This document shows, piece after piece, positions 7,712-15,443 of a stretch of DNA of 46,351 nt (position 1 is its first letter; each line of letters starts with the position of its first letter). The notes beneath the pieces were generated by a model. That model did no database searches. It was given only the letters and a program-made list of their open reading frames with translations, and was not told where the DNA came from. The translations under genes and the position numbers were made by a program. Location of the stretch: contig NZ_LMKO01000001.1 of assembly GCF_001421705.1 (NCBI RefSeq), positions 1,099-47,449 of the forward strand, in the 5' to 3' direction. This DNA comes from Xylophilus sp. Leaf220. Its GTDB lineage: Bacteria > Pseudomonadota > Gammaproteobacteria > Burkholderiales > Burkholderiaceae_C.

Positions 7712-8053
7712 ATGATGGCCAACACGTCTACGGTGGCAAGCCAAGCGGACATAGATCTTCGAACGGTTTGGAGATTGCTCACGGTTGAGGATCAGACCGA
7801 GTTTTGGAAGTATGCTGGCCAACACTCGCGTCAGTTGCATCACGACACTGCGGTCTACAGAAAGCTCTGCGCGGCTCTCCGACAGGCTGAATCGAACAAG
7901 CCCGGAAGTCGTCCGACACCCGCCACCCGAGGCGCAGTTCGCCTTTTGTCCTCCGATGACACGCGCTCTGGGATTGCCCGACTAAAGGGGCGACTGGGTC
8001 AAATTTACTTCGGCGATCCGACGCAAAGTGGGTCAGATTTAAATCGGCGTTGA
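7712..8053 (+). CDS. Hypothetical protein, 3' end replaced by IS sequence
   Basis: This 113-residue frame has a plausible N-terminal part ('DLRTVWRLLTVEDQTEFW', 'HSRQLHHDTAVYRKLCAAL') that looks helical. A good ribosome site GGGAG lies eight bases before the ATG at 7712. The final 20 or so residues are encoded by the tandem repeats of an insertion-sequence end, so the original gene was probably longer and lost its 3' part. I do not recognise the family. It follows capW in the same direction after about 110 bases. Confidence 0.4.
   Translation: MMANTSTVASQADIDLRTVWRLLTVEDQTEFWKYAGQHSRQLHHDTAVYRKLCAALRQAESNKPGSRPTPATRGAVRLLSSDDTRSGIARLKGRLGQIYFGDPTQSGSDLNRR
7995..8049 (+). repeat. IS21-like terminal repeats
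   Basis: Two copies of a 21-base unit lie 34 bases apart, at 7995-8015 and 8029-8049. Both begin TGGGTCA and end TCGGCG, and 18 of 21 positions agree. Tandem repeats of this kind mark the ends of IS21-family elements in Burkholderiales. No istA or istB gene is present, so this is a leftover end interrupted by IS66 material. Confidence 0.5.
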
Positions 8054-8075
8054 TATCTGGGACGGGTTAACGCCA

Positions 8076-8316
8076 GTGTGCTGCCGTCCTGGGGCCAGAC
8101 GAACCTGCCGGCATTTCACCGGCGAGCTGCCAGCCATACACCGATGCCGTCATGCACCAGCACCTACATGCGATTGGCCAGTCGGTTGGCGAACAGGTAG
8201 GCATGGTGAGGTCGAGCTTCGCCAAAGACCTGGCCCACCCGGCCGAGTACCGACTCGGTGCCCGCTCGCATGTTCAAGGGTTCACAGGTAAGCCACACTG
8301 CATCTACACGAACCAT
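8076..8316 (-). pseudogene. tnpB: IS66-family tnpB (Orf2) fragment
   Basis: The minus strand from the ATG at 8316 reads 'MVRVDAVWLTCEPLNMRAGT', then 'VLGRVGQVFGEARPHHAY' and 'LFANRLANRM', which is the typical start of IS66 TnpB. The expected continuation 'VHDGIGVWLAARR' follows in another frame and then hits a stop, so the gene is frameshifted and cut short. IS66 elements need TnpA, TnpB and TnpC; no tnpC is visible, so this copy cannot move by itself. Confidence 0.75.
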
Positions 8317-8697
8317 TTGAGCACCTCTCGAGTCCACAGGGCGAACTCGCCTGCAGCGCTGGTCGGCCAGGTGATGGACATCGTGATCGCGCCGCGGCGC
8401 AGTTCGACCAGCAGGTCCGCCTGCGGCGCTGACGGTTGCCGGGTGGCGCCGGTGCGGAAGCATCGTGAGGGGCAGTGCGATGAACTCGCCTGTCTTTGTG
8501 GCCGCCTTGCCGTCACCGACTCGGGTCAGCTTGCGCCAGCAATGAATGACATTGGCATTGATGCCGTGTGCCATCGCAATCTTGGCGACCGATACACCGG
8601 GCTCGGCGCACTGTGCCACAACCTGCGCCATCTTCGCCATCTTCGCCATGCTGTCCCGCCGCCCGGTATCCCCCTTCTCGCTTGTCATCGTGTCCAC
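8304..8697 (-). pseudogene. tnpA: IS66-family tnpA (Orf1), frameshifted
   Basis: The product begins 'MDTMTSEKGDTGRRDSMAK' and has the IS66 OrfA helix-turn-helix 'GVSVAKIAMAHGINANVIHC'. After 'GEFIALPLTML' the frame is lost. The expected C terminus ('QADLLVELRRGAITM', 'EFALWTREVLK') continues in a different frame, placing a frameshift near 8440-8470. It directly precedes the tnpB fragment, as in intact IS66 elements. Confidence 0.75.
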
Positions 8698-8882
8698 CTC
8701 AATCTAGATGCACACGATCCTTGCCGCCGCGCGGCTCGCTATCAAGATGAATTGGCCGGACGCATACAAAGCGCCGGCAGCAGCACATGGCTCACCGTTC
8801 TGGCCTGCATGGTGCTCGGAGATATCTGTAAAACTCTCGCTGGATTTTGGTTGCGCCTAGTCCTGCGCTTCATGCCAGTGAT
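8698..8882. other. IS66 outer end and unassigned spacer
   Basis: No gene is supported. This should contain the outer end of the IS66 remnant upstream of tnpA, but I could not place a terminal inverted repeat. It ends where the convergent XRE regulator gene stops. Confidence 0.3.
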
Positions 8883-9239
8883 TTAACGTTTAAATCGGTC
8901 GCAGATCTTGTCGACCATTTCAACGACAAATTCCCGATCGGCCGGCAGGAGTGATCCAAGCCGTTTGCTCAACCATACGGCCTGATCTTTAGGGATCGCA
9001 CTGACTGGAAGAATGAATTCGTCGACCCCGCAGCCATAGGCGTTGGCAAATTCGAAGAGGCGCTGGAGAGAGGGTACGACCACGCCTCTTTCAAGTCGGG
9101 AAACAGCCTCCTGCCCAATTCCAAGTATCTCTGCGACGTCCTCTTGGGACAACTGTGCTCTGACGCGGCGCGCAGCCAAAGCCGACCCGAGAGCTTTGGC
9201 ATCGAGTTGAGGCGGGGGATGTTTTAGAGACGAGGACAC
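8883..9239 (-). CDS. XRE-family HTH transcriptional regulator
   Basis: This 118-residue protein has a Cro/CI-type helix-turn-helix near residues 18-70: 'SALAARRVRAQLSQEDVAEI', 'LGIGQEAVSRLERGVVVPSL', 'QRLFEFANAYGCGVDEFI'. The C-terminal part ('KRLGSLLPADREFVVEMVDK') probably mediates dimerisation. The start is a GTG at 9239. Its weak Shine-Dalgarno spacing leaves a nearby alternative start possible. The regulator lies between the IS66 remnant and the mobilizable module and is transcribed away from that module. A control role for either neighbour is only a guess. Confidence 0.8.
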   Translation of the reverse strand: MSSSLKHPPPQLDAKALGSALAARRVRAQLSQEDVAEILGIGQEAVSRLERGVVVPSLQRLFEFANAYGCGVDEFILPVSAIPKDQAVWLSKRLGSLLPADREFVVEMVDKICDRFKR

Positions 9240-9456
9240 AACTCCGATGGTCGTATGTCAACCGCTTGAGTTGAAGGGCGTTATGGGTTGTAATGCCACC
9301 TACAGGGTGGCATCCCATTAAGTTTTTCAAGCTTGTCGAAGTGCAGTCCTCCGGTCTCTCGAAGTCTGTCGTCGCGCTTGCTTGCACAGCCCCGTGTCCG
9401 TCGCTTCATCCAAATTCGTACCCGCATCACTAGCTGAGCACTACTAGGCCCCTCGC

Positions 9457-10044
9457 ATGAACGCTTTTGACCTGAACGACCGAATCATCACCGCCGTCGG
9501 CACTGGCATGGCCGCAGCCGCCGAACGCTTCGGCCAGCGGATGCAGGAGATCCGCGAGCGGCGCGCGGAGCAAAAAGCGTCTGAGCACAACGCGCAGGTT
9601 GGCATCGCGTATGCAAAACAGGTCGATGACCTCACCGACAAACTCAAGCTGCTCCAGGCCTACTCCCGGAGCCAAGCAGAGGCGCATTCGAAGACCAACG
9701 ATGACCTGCGGAAGGCACGTGCGGCCGGTGTAGCAGCGTCCAAGTACTTCATGCAGTTGCGAGATGACCTGGCCAGCACGCAGGACATACTGCAACGCCA
9801 AAGTGCCAACAGCTTCGCGCTCGATGAGTTCCGCAAGCTCGCTCTGGAGGAAATGCGCAACGGTGTCACCGGTGCGGACTCGGTCTGCATCGACGACGCC
9901 AAGCGTGGCGCATTCCTCGACACCGCATGGCTGAGCTTCATGAAAAACACGAACGTCAAGCGTGGCGTGCGGCCGCTGCCACCAGCACTCGACCCTAACC
10001 ACCGCCCCTTCGTGCCCGCTCCCAAGGTCATCCCAAAAAAGTAG
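9457..10044 (+). CDS. Hypothetical protein with central coiled coil
   Basis: I do not recognise this 195-residue protein. It starts 'MNAFDLNDRIITAVGTGMAA', then has a long charged helical region (about 25-115, including 'RMQEIRERRAEQKASEHNAQ' and 'QVDDLTDKLKLLQAY') typical of a coiled coil. The C-terminal part is Pro-rich and ends 'VPAPKVIPKK'. There is no signal peptide or membrane segment. It opens the module that later carries parB-like and mobilization genes, so a plasmid-maintenance or conjugation accessory role is possible but unproved. Confidence 0.6.
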   Translation: MNAFDLNDRIITAVGTGMAAAAERFGQRMQEIRERRAEQKASEHNAQVGIAYAKQVDDLTDKLKLLQAYSRSQAEAHSKTNDDLRKARAAGVAASKYFMQLRDDLASTQDILQRQSANSFALDEFRKLALEEMRNGVTGADSVCIDDAKRGAFLDTAWLSFMKNTNVKRGVRPLPPALDPNHRPFVPAPKVIPKK

Positions 10045-10179
10045 TTCCGATGACGCGCGCACGCTGCAATACCAACAACGGGATTCGATTCATGTAGCGG
10101 CGCGGCGCGTTCCTGTCGAACTTTTTGGCCGGGTCGTCAGCACACCCTCGTGTGCACCCGCGCCTGTTGAAAGTCGACA

Positions 10180-10557
10180 ATGACGCTCTGCATCCTCCGT
10201 TCCGTGTCCGCAGTGGCCTGCGCCTTCCTGGCACTCTCGGCCACTTCCCAGACCCTCGCCTCTCCCCCACCCGCGACCTACAACCAGATCCTGGTCGACA
10301 CGCAGCGCATCAGCAACGAATACCAGCTGATGACAGCGATGGGTGCCCGCCCTGTCGTTCTGGATCTCGTCGGTTTCGGCAAAGGCTCTGATGCCTTTTT
10401 CCAGCGTGGCCATCGCAAGGACGAGATCGGGTTCGTCTGCATGAACCCGACATTCAAAGGCGGGGCGATGACGGGCACCATCGTGAGGACTGAGGTCAGC
10501 CCCGACACGGGCCGCTTCTACTTTTTGAAGGATTGCGCCCCCATGCGCAAGAAGTAG
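10180..10557 (+). CDS. Small exported hypothetical protein
   Basis: The 125-residue product starts with a clear Sec signal peptide ('VSAVACAFLALSATSQTLAS', cleavage probably after Ala-Ser near residue 28). The mature part contains 'QRISNEYQLMTAMGARPVVL' and 'KDEIGFVCMNPTFKGGAM' and has two cysteines, one near each end, which may form a disulfide. I do not recognise the family. It is followed by a strong terminator, so it ends a transcription unit that may start at 9457. Confidence 0.6.
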   Translation: MTLCILRSVSAVACAFLALSATSQTLASPPPATYNQILVDTQRISNEYQLMTAMGARPVVLDLVGFGKGSDAFFQRGHRKDEIGFVCMNPTFKGGAMTGTIVRTEVSPDTGRFYFLKDCAPMRKK

Positions 10558-10608
10558 TCCCCTCTTCTATGCCCGTCGACCCGACGGGAAGATCAGAACC
10601 CTGCTCTT

Positions 10609-10641
10609 GGGATGTGCCGCCTGCGCCACATCCCTTTTTTT
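10609..10641 (+). terminator. Rho-independent terminator
   Basis: GGGATGTG (10609-10616) pairs with CACATCCC (10627-10634) to form an eight-base stem with a ten-base loop. Seven T residues (10635-10641) follow at once. It lies 50 bases after the stop of the small exported protein. Confidence 0.85.
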
Positions 10642-10686
10642 GCGCGCGCTTGAGCATTTGCGATGGATTTTTTTGTCGTCTTCCTT

Positions 10687-10935
10687 TCACAATGTGTAGA
10701 GCGATGGGTGCGTGATGTTGTCGAGCCTTTTACGGGCGCTGAACAACGGAGCCATAAAGTGAGGATTACTTGGACCGTCCAAGTAATTAATCAACCTTTT
10801 TGGTTCACAAACCGGCGGTGAAAAGGGCCGCTGTTGGTAGTGCATTGTCCGTTTAGGTGCGACAAGCAAATCCAGGTCGAACGCAGTGAGCCAGCATCCA
10901 TCATCGAGTTCAAATTCAAGAAAACCTTGTTTCAC
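10687..10935 (-). CDS. Possible small hypothetical protein
   Basis: An 82-residue frame starting 'MKQGFLEFELDDGCWLTAFD' has a protein-like composition (acidic, aromatic). It has no recognised domain and overlaps a 23-base palindrome. The region may instead be a non-coding cis-acting site, so this is a weak call. Confidence 0.25.
   Translation of the reverse strand: MKQGFLEFELDDGCWLTAFDLDLLVAPKRTMHYQQRPFSPPVCEPKRLINYLDGPSNPHFMAPLFSARKRLDNITHPSLYTL
10765..10787. repeat. 23-base near-perfect palindrome
   Basis: ATTACTTGGAC (10765-10775) and its exact reverse complement (10777-10787) are separated by a single base. Eleven-base arms with one central base are typical of a dimer-binding operator, a partition site or a recombination site. 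The position, between a terminator and a parB-like gene in a gene-poor stretch, fits a centromere or an operator. Confidence 0.7.
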
Positions 10936-10961
10936 GGCTAGGTCTGCCTTTGAAATCGTGA

Positions 10962-10995
10962 TTCAGACCTGAAGCGCAGGTCGGATCAGTCTGAA
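10962..10995. repeat. Nested inverted repeats
   Basis: An inner pair GACCTG (10966-10971) and CAGGTC (10977-10982) around five bases is nested within an outer pair TTCAGA (10962-10967) and TCTGAA (10990-10995). Together with the 23-base palindrome about 180 bases upstream it makes 10642-11222 unusually rich in dyads for a stretch without a firm gene. Confidence 0.5.
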
Positions 10996-11222
10996 ATAGC
11001 AAAATCGGCCATTTATTACGTGGCCAAACCCACCAAACTGGAAAATCTTCCGGTTTTTCAGTGTTCAAATAATGCTGCAGGTTCAGAAAGCCGCAGGACT
11101 TTAGTACCGCGGCTTCTGTCCAGGCCAGCCGATTGGCGGCAAACCAGACGATATGGCACTGATCGGATTTTCAAGCAGGCCAGCGCTCCATCGTTCCCAC
11201 AACCTCACTTAGAAAGCCATCC

Positions 11223-11507
11223 ATGGGAAGAAGTAAGGTAACCCAGGTCATCTCGCGGCGCAATAGCCCGTCGTCCGCGAATGACCAGCCAGAAGCGCTG
11301 GAACCGCCCGTCTGTGCGCTGCTGTCACCTGCAGAACAGCAAGTACAAGACGTGCGCACAGCCAGTGCTTTCCCGGCGTCGTCGTCCCTGACGCCTGAAC
11401 AGGCCTTTGAGCTTGAAGCAGAAGACCTTCGGCAGAAGGTCTGCACGAAGAACTTCACGCAGAAGCGATTTCAGGAAATCGAAGCGCTGCTGAACAAACC
11501 GTGCTGA
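11223..11507 (+). CDS. Hypothetical protein preceding parB-like gene
   Basis: This 94-residue product has a disordered Ser/Pro/Ala-rich N-terminal half and a charged helical C-terminal half ('LTPEQAFELEAEDLRQKVCT', 'FTQKRFQEIEALLNKPC'). I do not recognise it. It lies about 120 bases upstream of the parB-like gene on the same strand, so it could belong to the same plasmid-maintenance unit. Confidence 0.5.
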   Translation: MGRSKVTQVISRRNSPSSANDQPEALEPPVCALLSPAEQQVQDVRTASAFPASSSLTPEQAFELEAEDLRQKVCTKNFTQKRFQEIEALLNKPC

Positions 11508-11629
11508 TAGTCCCCGCGGCCCGGTAAGCCCGGGTCCTCCCCTTCAATCCACACAAGCACTTGCTATGGCAGGTGCAGCACTGCTGCGCGCGTCGCACTG
11601 TGCTTCGCACACATTCAGGAATTACCGCG

Positions 11630-13123
11630 ATGAACTTTCAAGAAAACCCAGACGGCGTGCCTTTGTCCAAACCAACCAATGCGGTTGATCCAGTTCCGCA
11701 AAATCGCAAAACCTCTGCAAGCAGAAAGCCTCAAACCCGCAAAAAGCCCGCGCCCAAACGGAAAACTTCGGCTGCCCGTCCAGCGCAGAAATCGCGCAAG
11801 ACCGCCGTTTGCATTGCAGCCGCAACCGCCACCACCGCCGAGACTGGAGATTCGCGCGAGACTGAAGATCTTCCTCCGCTGCCGCCACTGGCACCTTTCC
11901 AAGGCTCAGTACTTCAGCTCTCGCCAGACTCGATCGAACCCTGGGAACACTCCATCGACCGCACCGAGTTCCTGGACCCGGACAGCTACAAGCAAGTCTA
12001 TGAGTCGATCGCGCTTGCAGGCACCAACACGGAACCCATTCTCGTCCGCAAGATTCTCCAGCCTCCGCCAAGCGGCCCTCGGTACACGGCGATTACCGGC
12101 CAACTCCGCTTGCGAGCGTGCCGAGACTTGGGACTGGATGTACAGGCGCAGGTCGAGGACGCCGAAGGATTCGACGACCATGCTGCTCTGCGCCACATGT
12201 TCAATTCGAATCGGGGCCGCCAGAGTTATGCACCCGCGGCCCTGGGCTCGTGGGGCGAAAGGATGCTCGACACCGGCGTCTTCCCGACTGCGAGGGAGCT
12301 GTGCCACACGTGTGGGCACGACGAAGGTGACTTCAGCAAGGCACGGAAGGTGGCCGCCCTTCCACGGGAACTCCTCGACGCGTACCGGGGCACCAGTGGA
12401 CCGCACTTTCGCCATGCCGTCCCGCTGACAGACCTGCTGCAGAAAGACAAGAAGGGCCTGATGGAGCGGGCTGCGCTGGTTGCCCAAAAGAACGTGGACA
12501 AGAACTTCTCGATGAAGGCTCGCGAGATCTACGAAGCCCTGCTTCCACCCAAAGCCGAAGCGCCCAAGAATTCCGGAGGGGCCACCAAGAAGTGTCCAGA
12601 TTGCACGGCCAGAGCCCAGGCGTTGCTGATGGCCTCGCCGTTTGCTGCCCACATGGATGTGTCGATGAACACGGCGTCGTTGCCGCCGCAGGGCGAAGGT
12701 GCATCGGTCACTGCAGCACCCCATAAGCTGGACGCAGAGCGGCCAACGGAAACGCAGCTGCAGCTTGACCTTGGACCTGAGGCAGACCTTATCGCTCCCG
12801 CAGTTGCTGCAGCACGGATCGACCGTGATGCGGTAGTAGCGTCAGTCGAAGCGTGCGAACAGGAAGCCTCCGAACCGGTTGGTCCCCAGTTCGTATTGCC
12901 AACGCACCTTCCATCGGATGCTGAGCCTGTCATCACCGACGCCGGCGTCACGCGAGGTGGGGTGTTCAACGATCGGACAAGCAAGACCTGTGCAGTGATC
13001 TGGATCCCGAACGTGGGAGAGCCTTATTGCAAGTGGCTGGCGTTGCGTTTGTCGATGCTGTTGTCGGACATTCCGGACTTTGATGATGTAGGCACTGAAG
13101 CCGGCGGAGGACTGTCTGCATGA
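11630..13123 (+). CDS. ParB/RepB/Spo0J-like partition protein
   Basis: The 497-residue protein starts with a Lys/Ala/Pro-rich basic tail (about 25-75, 'KPAPKRKTSAARPAQKSRKT') that looks like a non-specific DNA-binding arm. A ParB-like nuclease/CTPase domain follows (about 93-185): 'LQLSPDSIEPWEHSIDRTEF', 'NTEPILVRKIL' and the conserved box 'YTAITGQLRLRACRDLGLDV'. A region with 'ELCHTCGHDEGDFSKARKVA' may be its helix-turn-helix. Near the C terminus the segment 'VIWIPNVGEPYCKWLALRLS' may be a dimerisation part. No parA ATPase is adjacent, so it may be an orphan ParB-family regulator or plasmid-stability protein. I chose the ATG at 11630; an upstream start at 11561 adds a Cys/Arg-rich stretch that looks non-coding. 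Confidence 0.75.
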   Translation: MNFQENPDGVPLSKPTNAVDPVPQNRKTSASRKPQTRKKPAPKRKTSAARPAQKSRKTAVCIAAATATTAETGDSRETEDLPPLPPLAPFQGSVLQLSPDSIEPWEHSIDRTEFLDPDSYKQVYESIALAGTNTEPILVRKILQPPPSGPRYTAITGQLRLRACRDLGLDVQAQVEDAEGFDDHAALRHMFNSNRGRQSYAPAALGSWGERMLDTGVFPTARELCHTCGHDEGDFSKARKVAALPRELLDAYRGTSGPHFRHAVPLTDLLQKDKKGLMERAALVAQKNVDKNFSMKAREIYEALLPPKAEAPKNSGGATKKCPDCTARAQALLMASPFAAHMDVSMNTASLPPQGEGASVTAAPHKLDAERPTETQLQLDLGPEADLIAPAVAAARIDRDAVVASVEACEQEASEPVGPQFVLPTHLPSDAEPVITDAGVTRGGVFNDRTSKTCAVIWIPNVGEPYCKWLALRLSMLLSDIPDFDDVGTEAGGGLSA

Positions 13124-13526
13124 GCACGTCTGCCCACCTCTGTGCGGGCACGGGCGCAGTCAGGCAGTTCACTGCCATGGCTGCGCCTGGACCAGACGCT
13201 GCAGTCCACCAAAGGCGAAAGGCATTTACGTCCGCGGCTGCCCCCGCGTGCGGAAGGCTTGCCACTGCGCCTTCGCAGTTCAATACGCAGTCGAATGCTC
13301 CATCCACGAGAGCGAAGTCCATTCCGGCATCGCAGAACATCCGACTCGAATTCGAAAATCTCCGCGATCGCAACAGCCCTTATTCACTTGCTTCGTTTGA
13401 AGCCAGCCTACGTGGTCGTACCCGGAGGGTACTCGCACGGCTGACGAAAGGGGCGTGCCGCCCCCCTCGACCCCCCACGAGCCATTGCGACTTCGTGCGT
13501 GCCCCGACGTCTTGGGAGACCATCCC
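13120..13526 (+). other. Stretch between parB-like and mobC-like genes
   Basis: Two overlapping frames run here. One starts at an ATG that overlaps the parB-like stop (ATGA at 13120) and would encode 136 residues, rich in Ala, Arg and Pro, with 'QNIRLEFENLRDRNSPYSLA'. Neither frame matches a known family. The second half is packed with hairpins and reads better as a transfer origin than as a gene. Confidence 0.35.
13418..13464 (+). other. Hairpin cluster, candidate origin of transfer
   Basis: Two perfect hairpins lie in front of the mobC-like gene. The first is GTACCC-GGA-GGGTAC (13418-13432). The second is GGGGCG-TGC-CGCCCC (13450-13464). A third, GCTTC-GTTT-GAAGC, lies at 13390-13403. Inverted repeats directly upstream of relaxase accessory genes are usual for oriT. 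I could not identify a nic site, so this is an inference from position and structure. Confidence 0.45.
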
Positions 13527-13988
13527 ATGAGGTCAGCTACCCCAAGACGAAAAACGGAAACCTTCAAACCCAACGAGGAGGAAAGACAAGCCATTCACCA
13601 AGCCGCAGAACGGGAGGGCATCACCCGGAGCGAGTTCATCCGCCGGGTGCTTCGGAAAGCGATGGGACTACCGGAAGGCCCGGTCGCGCGCAAGACCACA
13701 CCCAAAGTAGTAAGACCCACAGGTCTGGAGCCCGGCGGCCCGTGCGCAGAGCTGCTGCACGTGCATGTGCGACTCAAAAATCTCGTGGAAGAGATCGCAG
13801 AGGGTGTCCGGGTGCTGTCCCACAACGGCCTGCCGATCGACCTCTCTGCCCTGCACTGCCTGCTCGTCGTGATCGACTTGCGGCTGGACGACTTGCTCGA
13901 TCAGCAGGTGATTCGGCTTGACGAGAAAGCGCATTCGGGCGCCCTGTTCGCTGGGGACCCGCCAGCAGGTCTGGGGGCTTTGCAATGA
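13527..13988 (+). CDS. mobC: MobC-like relaxosome accessory protein
   Basis: The 153-residue protein has a ribbon-helix-helix-type N-terminal domain, 'KTETFKPNEEERQAIHQAAE' followed by 'REGITRSEFIRRVLRKAMGL', as in plasmid mobilization proteins that bind oriT and help the relaxase nick. The second half ('LKNLVEEIAEGVRVL', 'LSALHCLLVVIDLRLDDL') is helical and probably oligomeric. The start at 13527 was chosen because it gives a clean N terminus; an earlier in-frame start at 13455 would cross the candidate oriT. Its stop overlaps the relaxase start (ATGATG), showing translational coupling. Assignment to MobC is by fold and position. Confidence 0.7.
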   Translation: MRSATPRRKTETFKPNEEERQAIHQAAEREGITRSEFIRRVLRKAMGLPEGPVARKTTPKVVRPTGLEPGGPCAELLHVHVRLKNLVEEIAEGVRVLSHNGLPIDLSALHCLLVVIDLRLDDLLDQQVIRLDEKAHSGALFAGDPPAGLGALQ

Positions 13989-15439
13989 TGCTCAAGTTTC
14001 TGAACCAGGGCGGCACACAGCCAAGATTGGCAGTGAAGTACTGCAAGGCGGTTCTGGATCCCGCACACGGTGGCCGTGATGCGGTCGTCGTGCTCAGGGG
14101 ATCGCCGAAAGAGTTTGTTCGGGTCGCGGAAACACTTCCATTTCGGGAGCGATACAAAAGCGCGGTGATCGCATGGGCCCCGGGCGAAGTACCCACATCT
14201 GAACAGCTCGACGAACTGCTGAAGGATTTCCAAGAGGTCAGTTTTGCAGGTCTGTCGCCAGACCGTTTCTGCTGGTGTGTGTTCCTGCACCAGAAAGGAA
14301 ACCGGACTGATGTGCATCTTCTGGTTGCCACGGTCGATTTGGAAACTGGAAAACACTTCAACCCGGCCCCGCCTGGGTGGATGAAAAGCTACGATCCCCT
14401 GCGGGACATGCATAACTATCGCCACGGCTGGTCGAGTCCAGCAGATCCGCGATTGGCCCGCGCGGTTCAACCGGGCAGTCGTCCCCGCTGGGTTGCGGCG
14501 AAGCTCAGAGAGGCGCTTGCGGTCGAACCCGACACAAAGCAGGTGCTTCAAGACTTTGTCTTGGACCTGGTGCTTCGCAAGAAAGTGCGCACGCGCACCG
14601 ACATCGTGGCAGTCCTTGCGCAACACGGTGAGATTACGCGAACAGGCAAGAACAGCCTCTCGATCAAGCCCGAGAACTTCTCGAAGTCGATTCGCTTGCG
14701 CGGGACGCTGTTTCAACGGGACTTCGATGCATTGACGTTTCAACCGCCAAAGCCCAAGCCAAAGGCGGATCGAACTGACGCAGAACGCGAAGCGGATAAA
14801 AACCCAGCAGCAGAGGCAGCGGCCAAGATCCGATTGGACGCGGCCATTCATCGGCGTGCTGAGGTCAACCGTCAACGCTACCAGCCGAAGAAACGCCGCG
14901 CTCAAACCGCGGATGGCCCCTTGACCCCGCCCGTCCATCCATCGCCCGATCGCCAGGTCATGGACCTGTCAGCAGACCCTGCCGACATGGTGCGGGTCCA
15001 GTCGCTTGCCGACCTCGTTCCTGTGCTTAAGCACATTGGCGATTCGGCATTTTCGCAGCCAGATGATCTCGCGACGAAAGAGCTGCCTGTACCTGCCCTA
15101 AGCACGTCTGAAAACCGAAAGCCGCAAACCTCCCCCACATCGGCCCCATACCCCACGCAGCAGAAAGCCAAAGATGGACAAACGACTGGAACAGATCTTC
15201 AAGGAATCGTTACAGGATTTATTGGCCGACTTCGGGCAGAGCTTGAAGCAATCTCAGCAGCTTTCGCTCGGCGAGTGCGAGCAAGGCTTGCAGACCTTGC
15301 AGTTGAAATGGAGCGGTTTGGAAACCAGCTTGCAAGAAAACGAGCAGCGCACGCAGCACGCGATCAGCTCGCTCGAGCGCAGGATCCTGCAGCTGGAACA
15401 AAACCAGCAGTCGAGCGATTTGGAAACCGCGCGCCCTGA
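13985..15439 (+). CDS. Relaxase / mobilization nuclease
   Basis: This 484-residue protein has an N-terminal relaxase domain with a His-rich site: His102 in 'WCVFLHQKGNRTDV', His111 in 'TDVHLLVATVDLE' and His124 in 'TGKHFNPAPPGW'. The His-box is less regular than in classic MobP relaxases, so it belongs to a divergent VirD2/MobA-like group. Such enzymes cut one strand at oriT and carry it to the recipient. The middle (about 250-320) is Lys/Arg/Ala-rich. The last 90 residues form a long charged helix ('RLRAELEAISAAFARRVRAR'). Expression is coupled to mobC by an ATGATG overlap. The last 265 bases also encode another protein in the +2 frame. Confidence 0.75.
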   Translation: MMLKFLNQGGTQPRLAVKYCKAVLDPAHGGRDAVVVLRGSPKEFVRVAETLPFRERYKSAVIAWAPGEVPTSEQLDELLKDFQEVSFAGLSPDRFCWCVFLHQKGNRTDVHLLVATVDLETGKHFNPAPPGWMKSYDPLRDMHNYRHGWSSPADPRLARAVQPGSRPRWVAAKLREALAVEPDTKQVLQDFVLDLVLRKKVRTRTDIVAVLAQHGEITRTGKNSLSIKPENFSKSIRLRGTLFQRDFDALTFQPPKPKPKADRTDAEREADKNPAAEAAAKIRLDAAIHRRAEVNRQRYQPKKRRAQTADGPLTPPVHPSPDRQVMDLSADPADMVRVQSLADLVPVLKHIGDSAFSQPDDLATKELPVPALSTSENRKPQTSPTSAPYPTQQKAKDGQTTGTDLQGIVTGFIGRLRAELEAISAAFARRVRARLADLAVEMERFGNQLARKRAAHAARDQLARAQDPAAGTKPAVERFGNRAP

Positions 15440-15443
15440 CTGA
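15174..15443 (+). CDS. Overprinted coiled-coil protein inside relaxase 3' end
   Basis: An 89-residue frame lies almost wholly inside the relaxase gene but in another frame. The product, 'MDKRLEQIFKESLQDLLADF' through 'QTLQLKWSGLETSLQENEQR' to 'ISSLERRILQLEQNQQ', is acidic and Gln/Leu/Glu-rich with heptad-like spacing. It has ordinary codon content and looks like a genuine coiled-coil protein, not an antisense or shadow frame. Small mob genes nested in the end of relaxase genes are known from ColE1- and RSF1010-type plasmids, so a MobB-like role is a fair guess. The relaxase frame in the same bases is also plausible protein, so both may be used. Confidence 0.55.
   Translation: MDKRLEQIFKESLQDLLADFGQSLKQSQQLSLGECEQGLQTLQLKWSGLETSLQENEQRTQHAISSLERRILQLEQNQQSSDLETARPD

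Noticed and set aside
7995-8049. Possible CRISPR-like direct repeats
   Set aside because: Only two units, 34 bases apart and imperfect; they fit IS21-type ends far better, and no cas gene is present.
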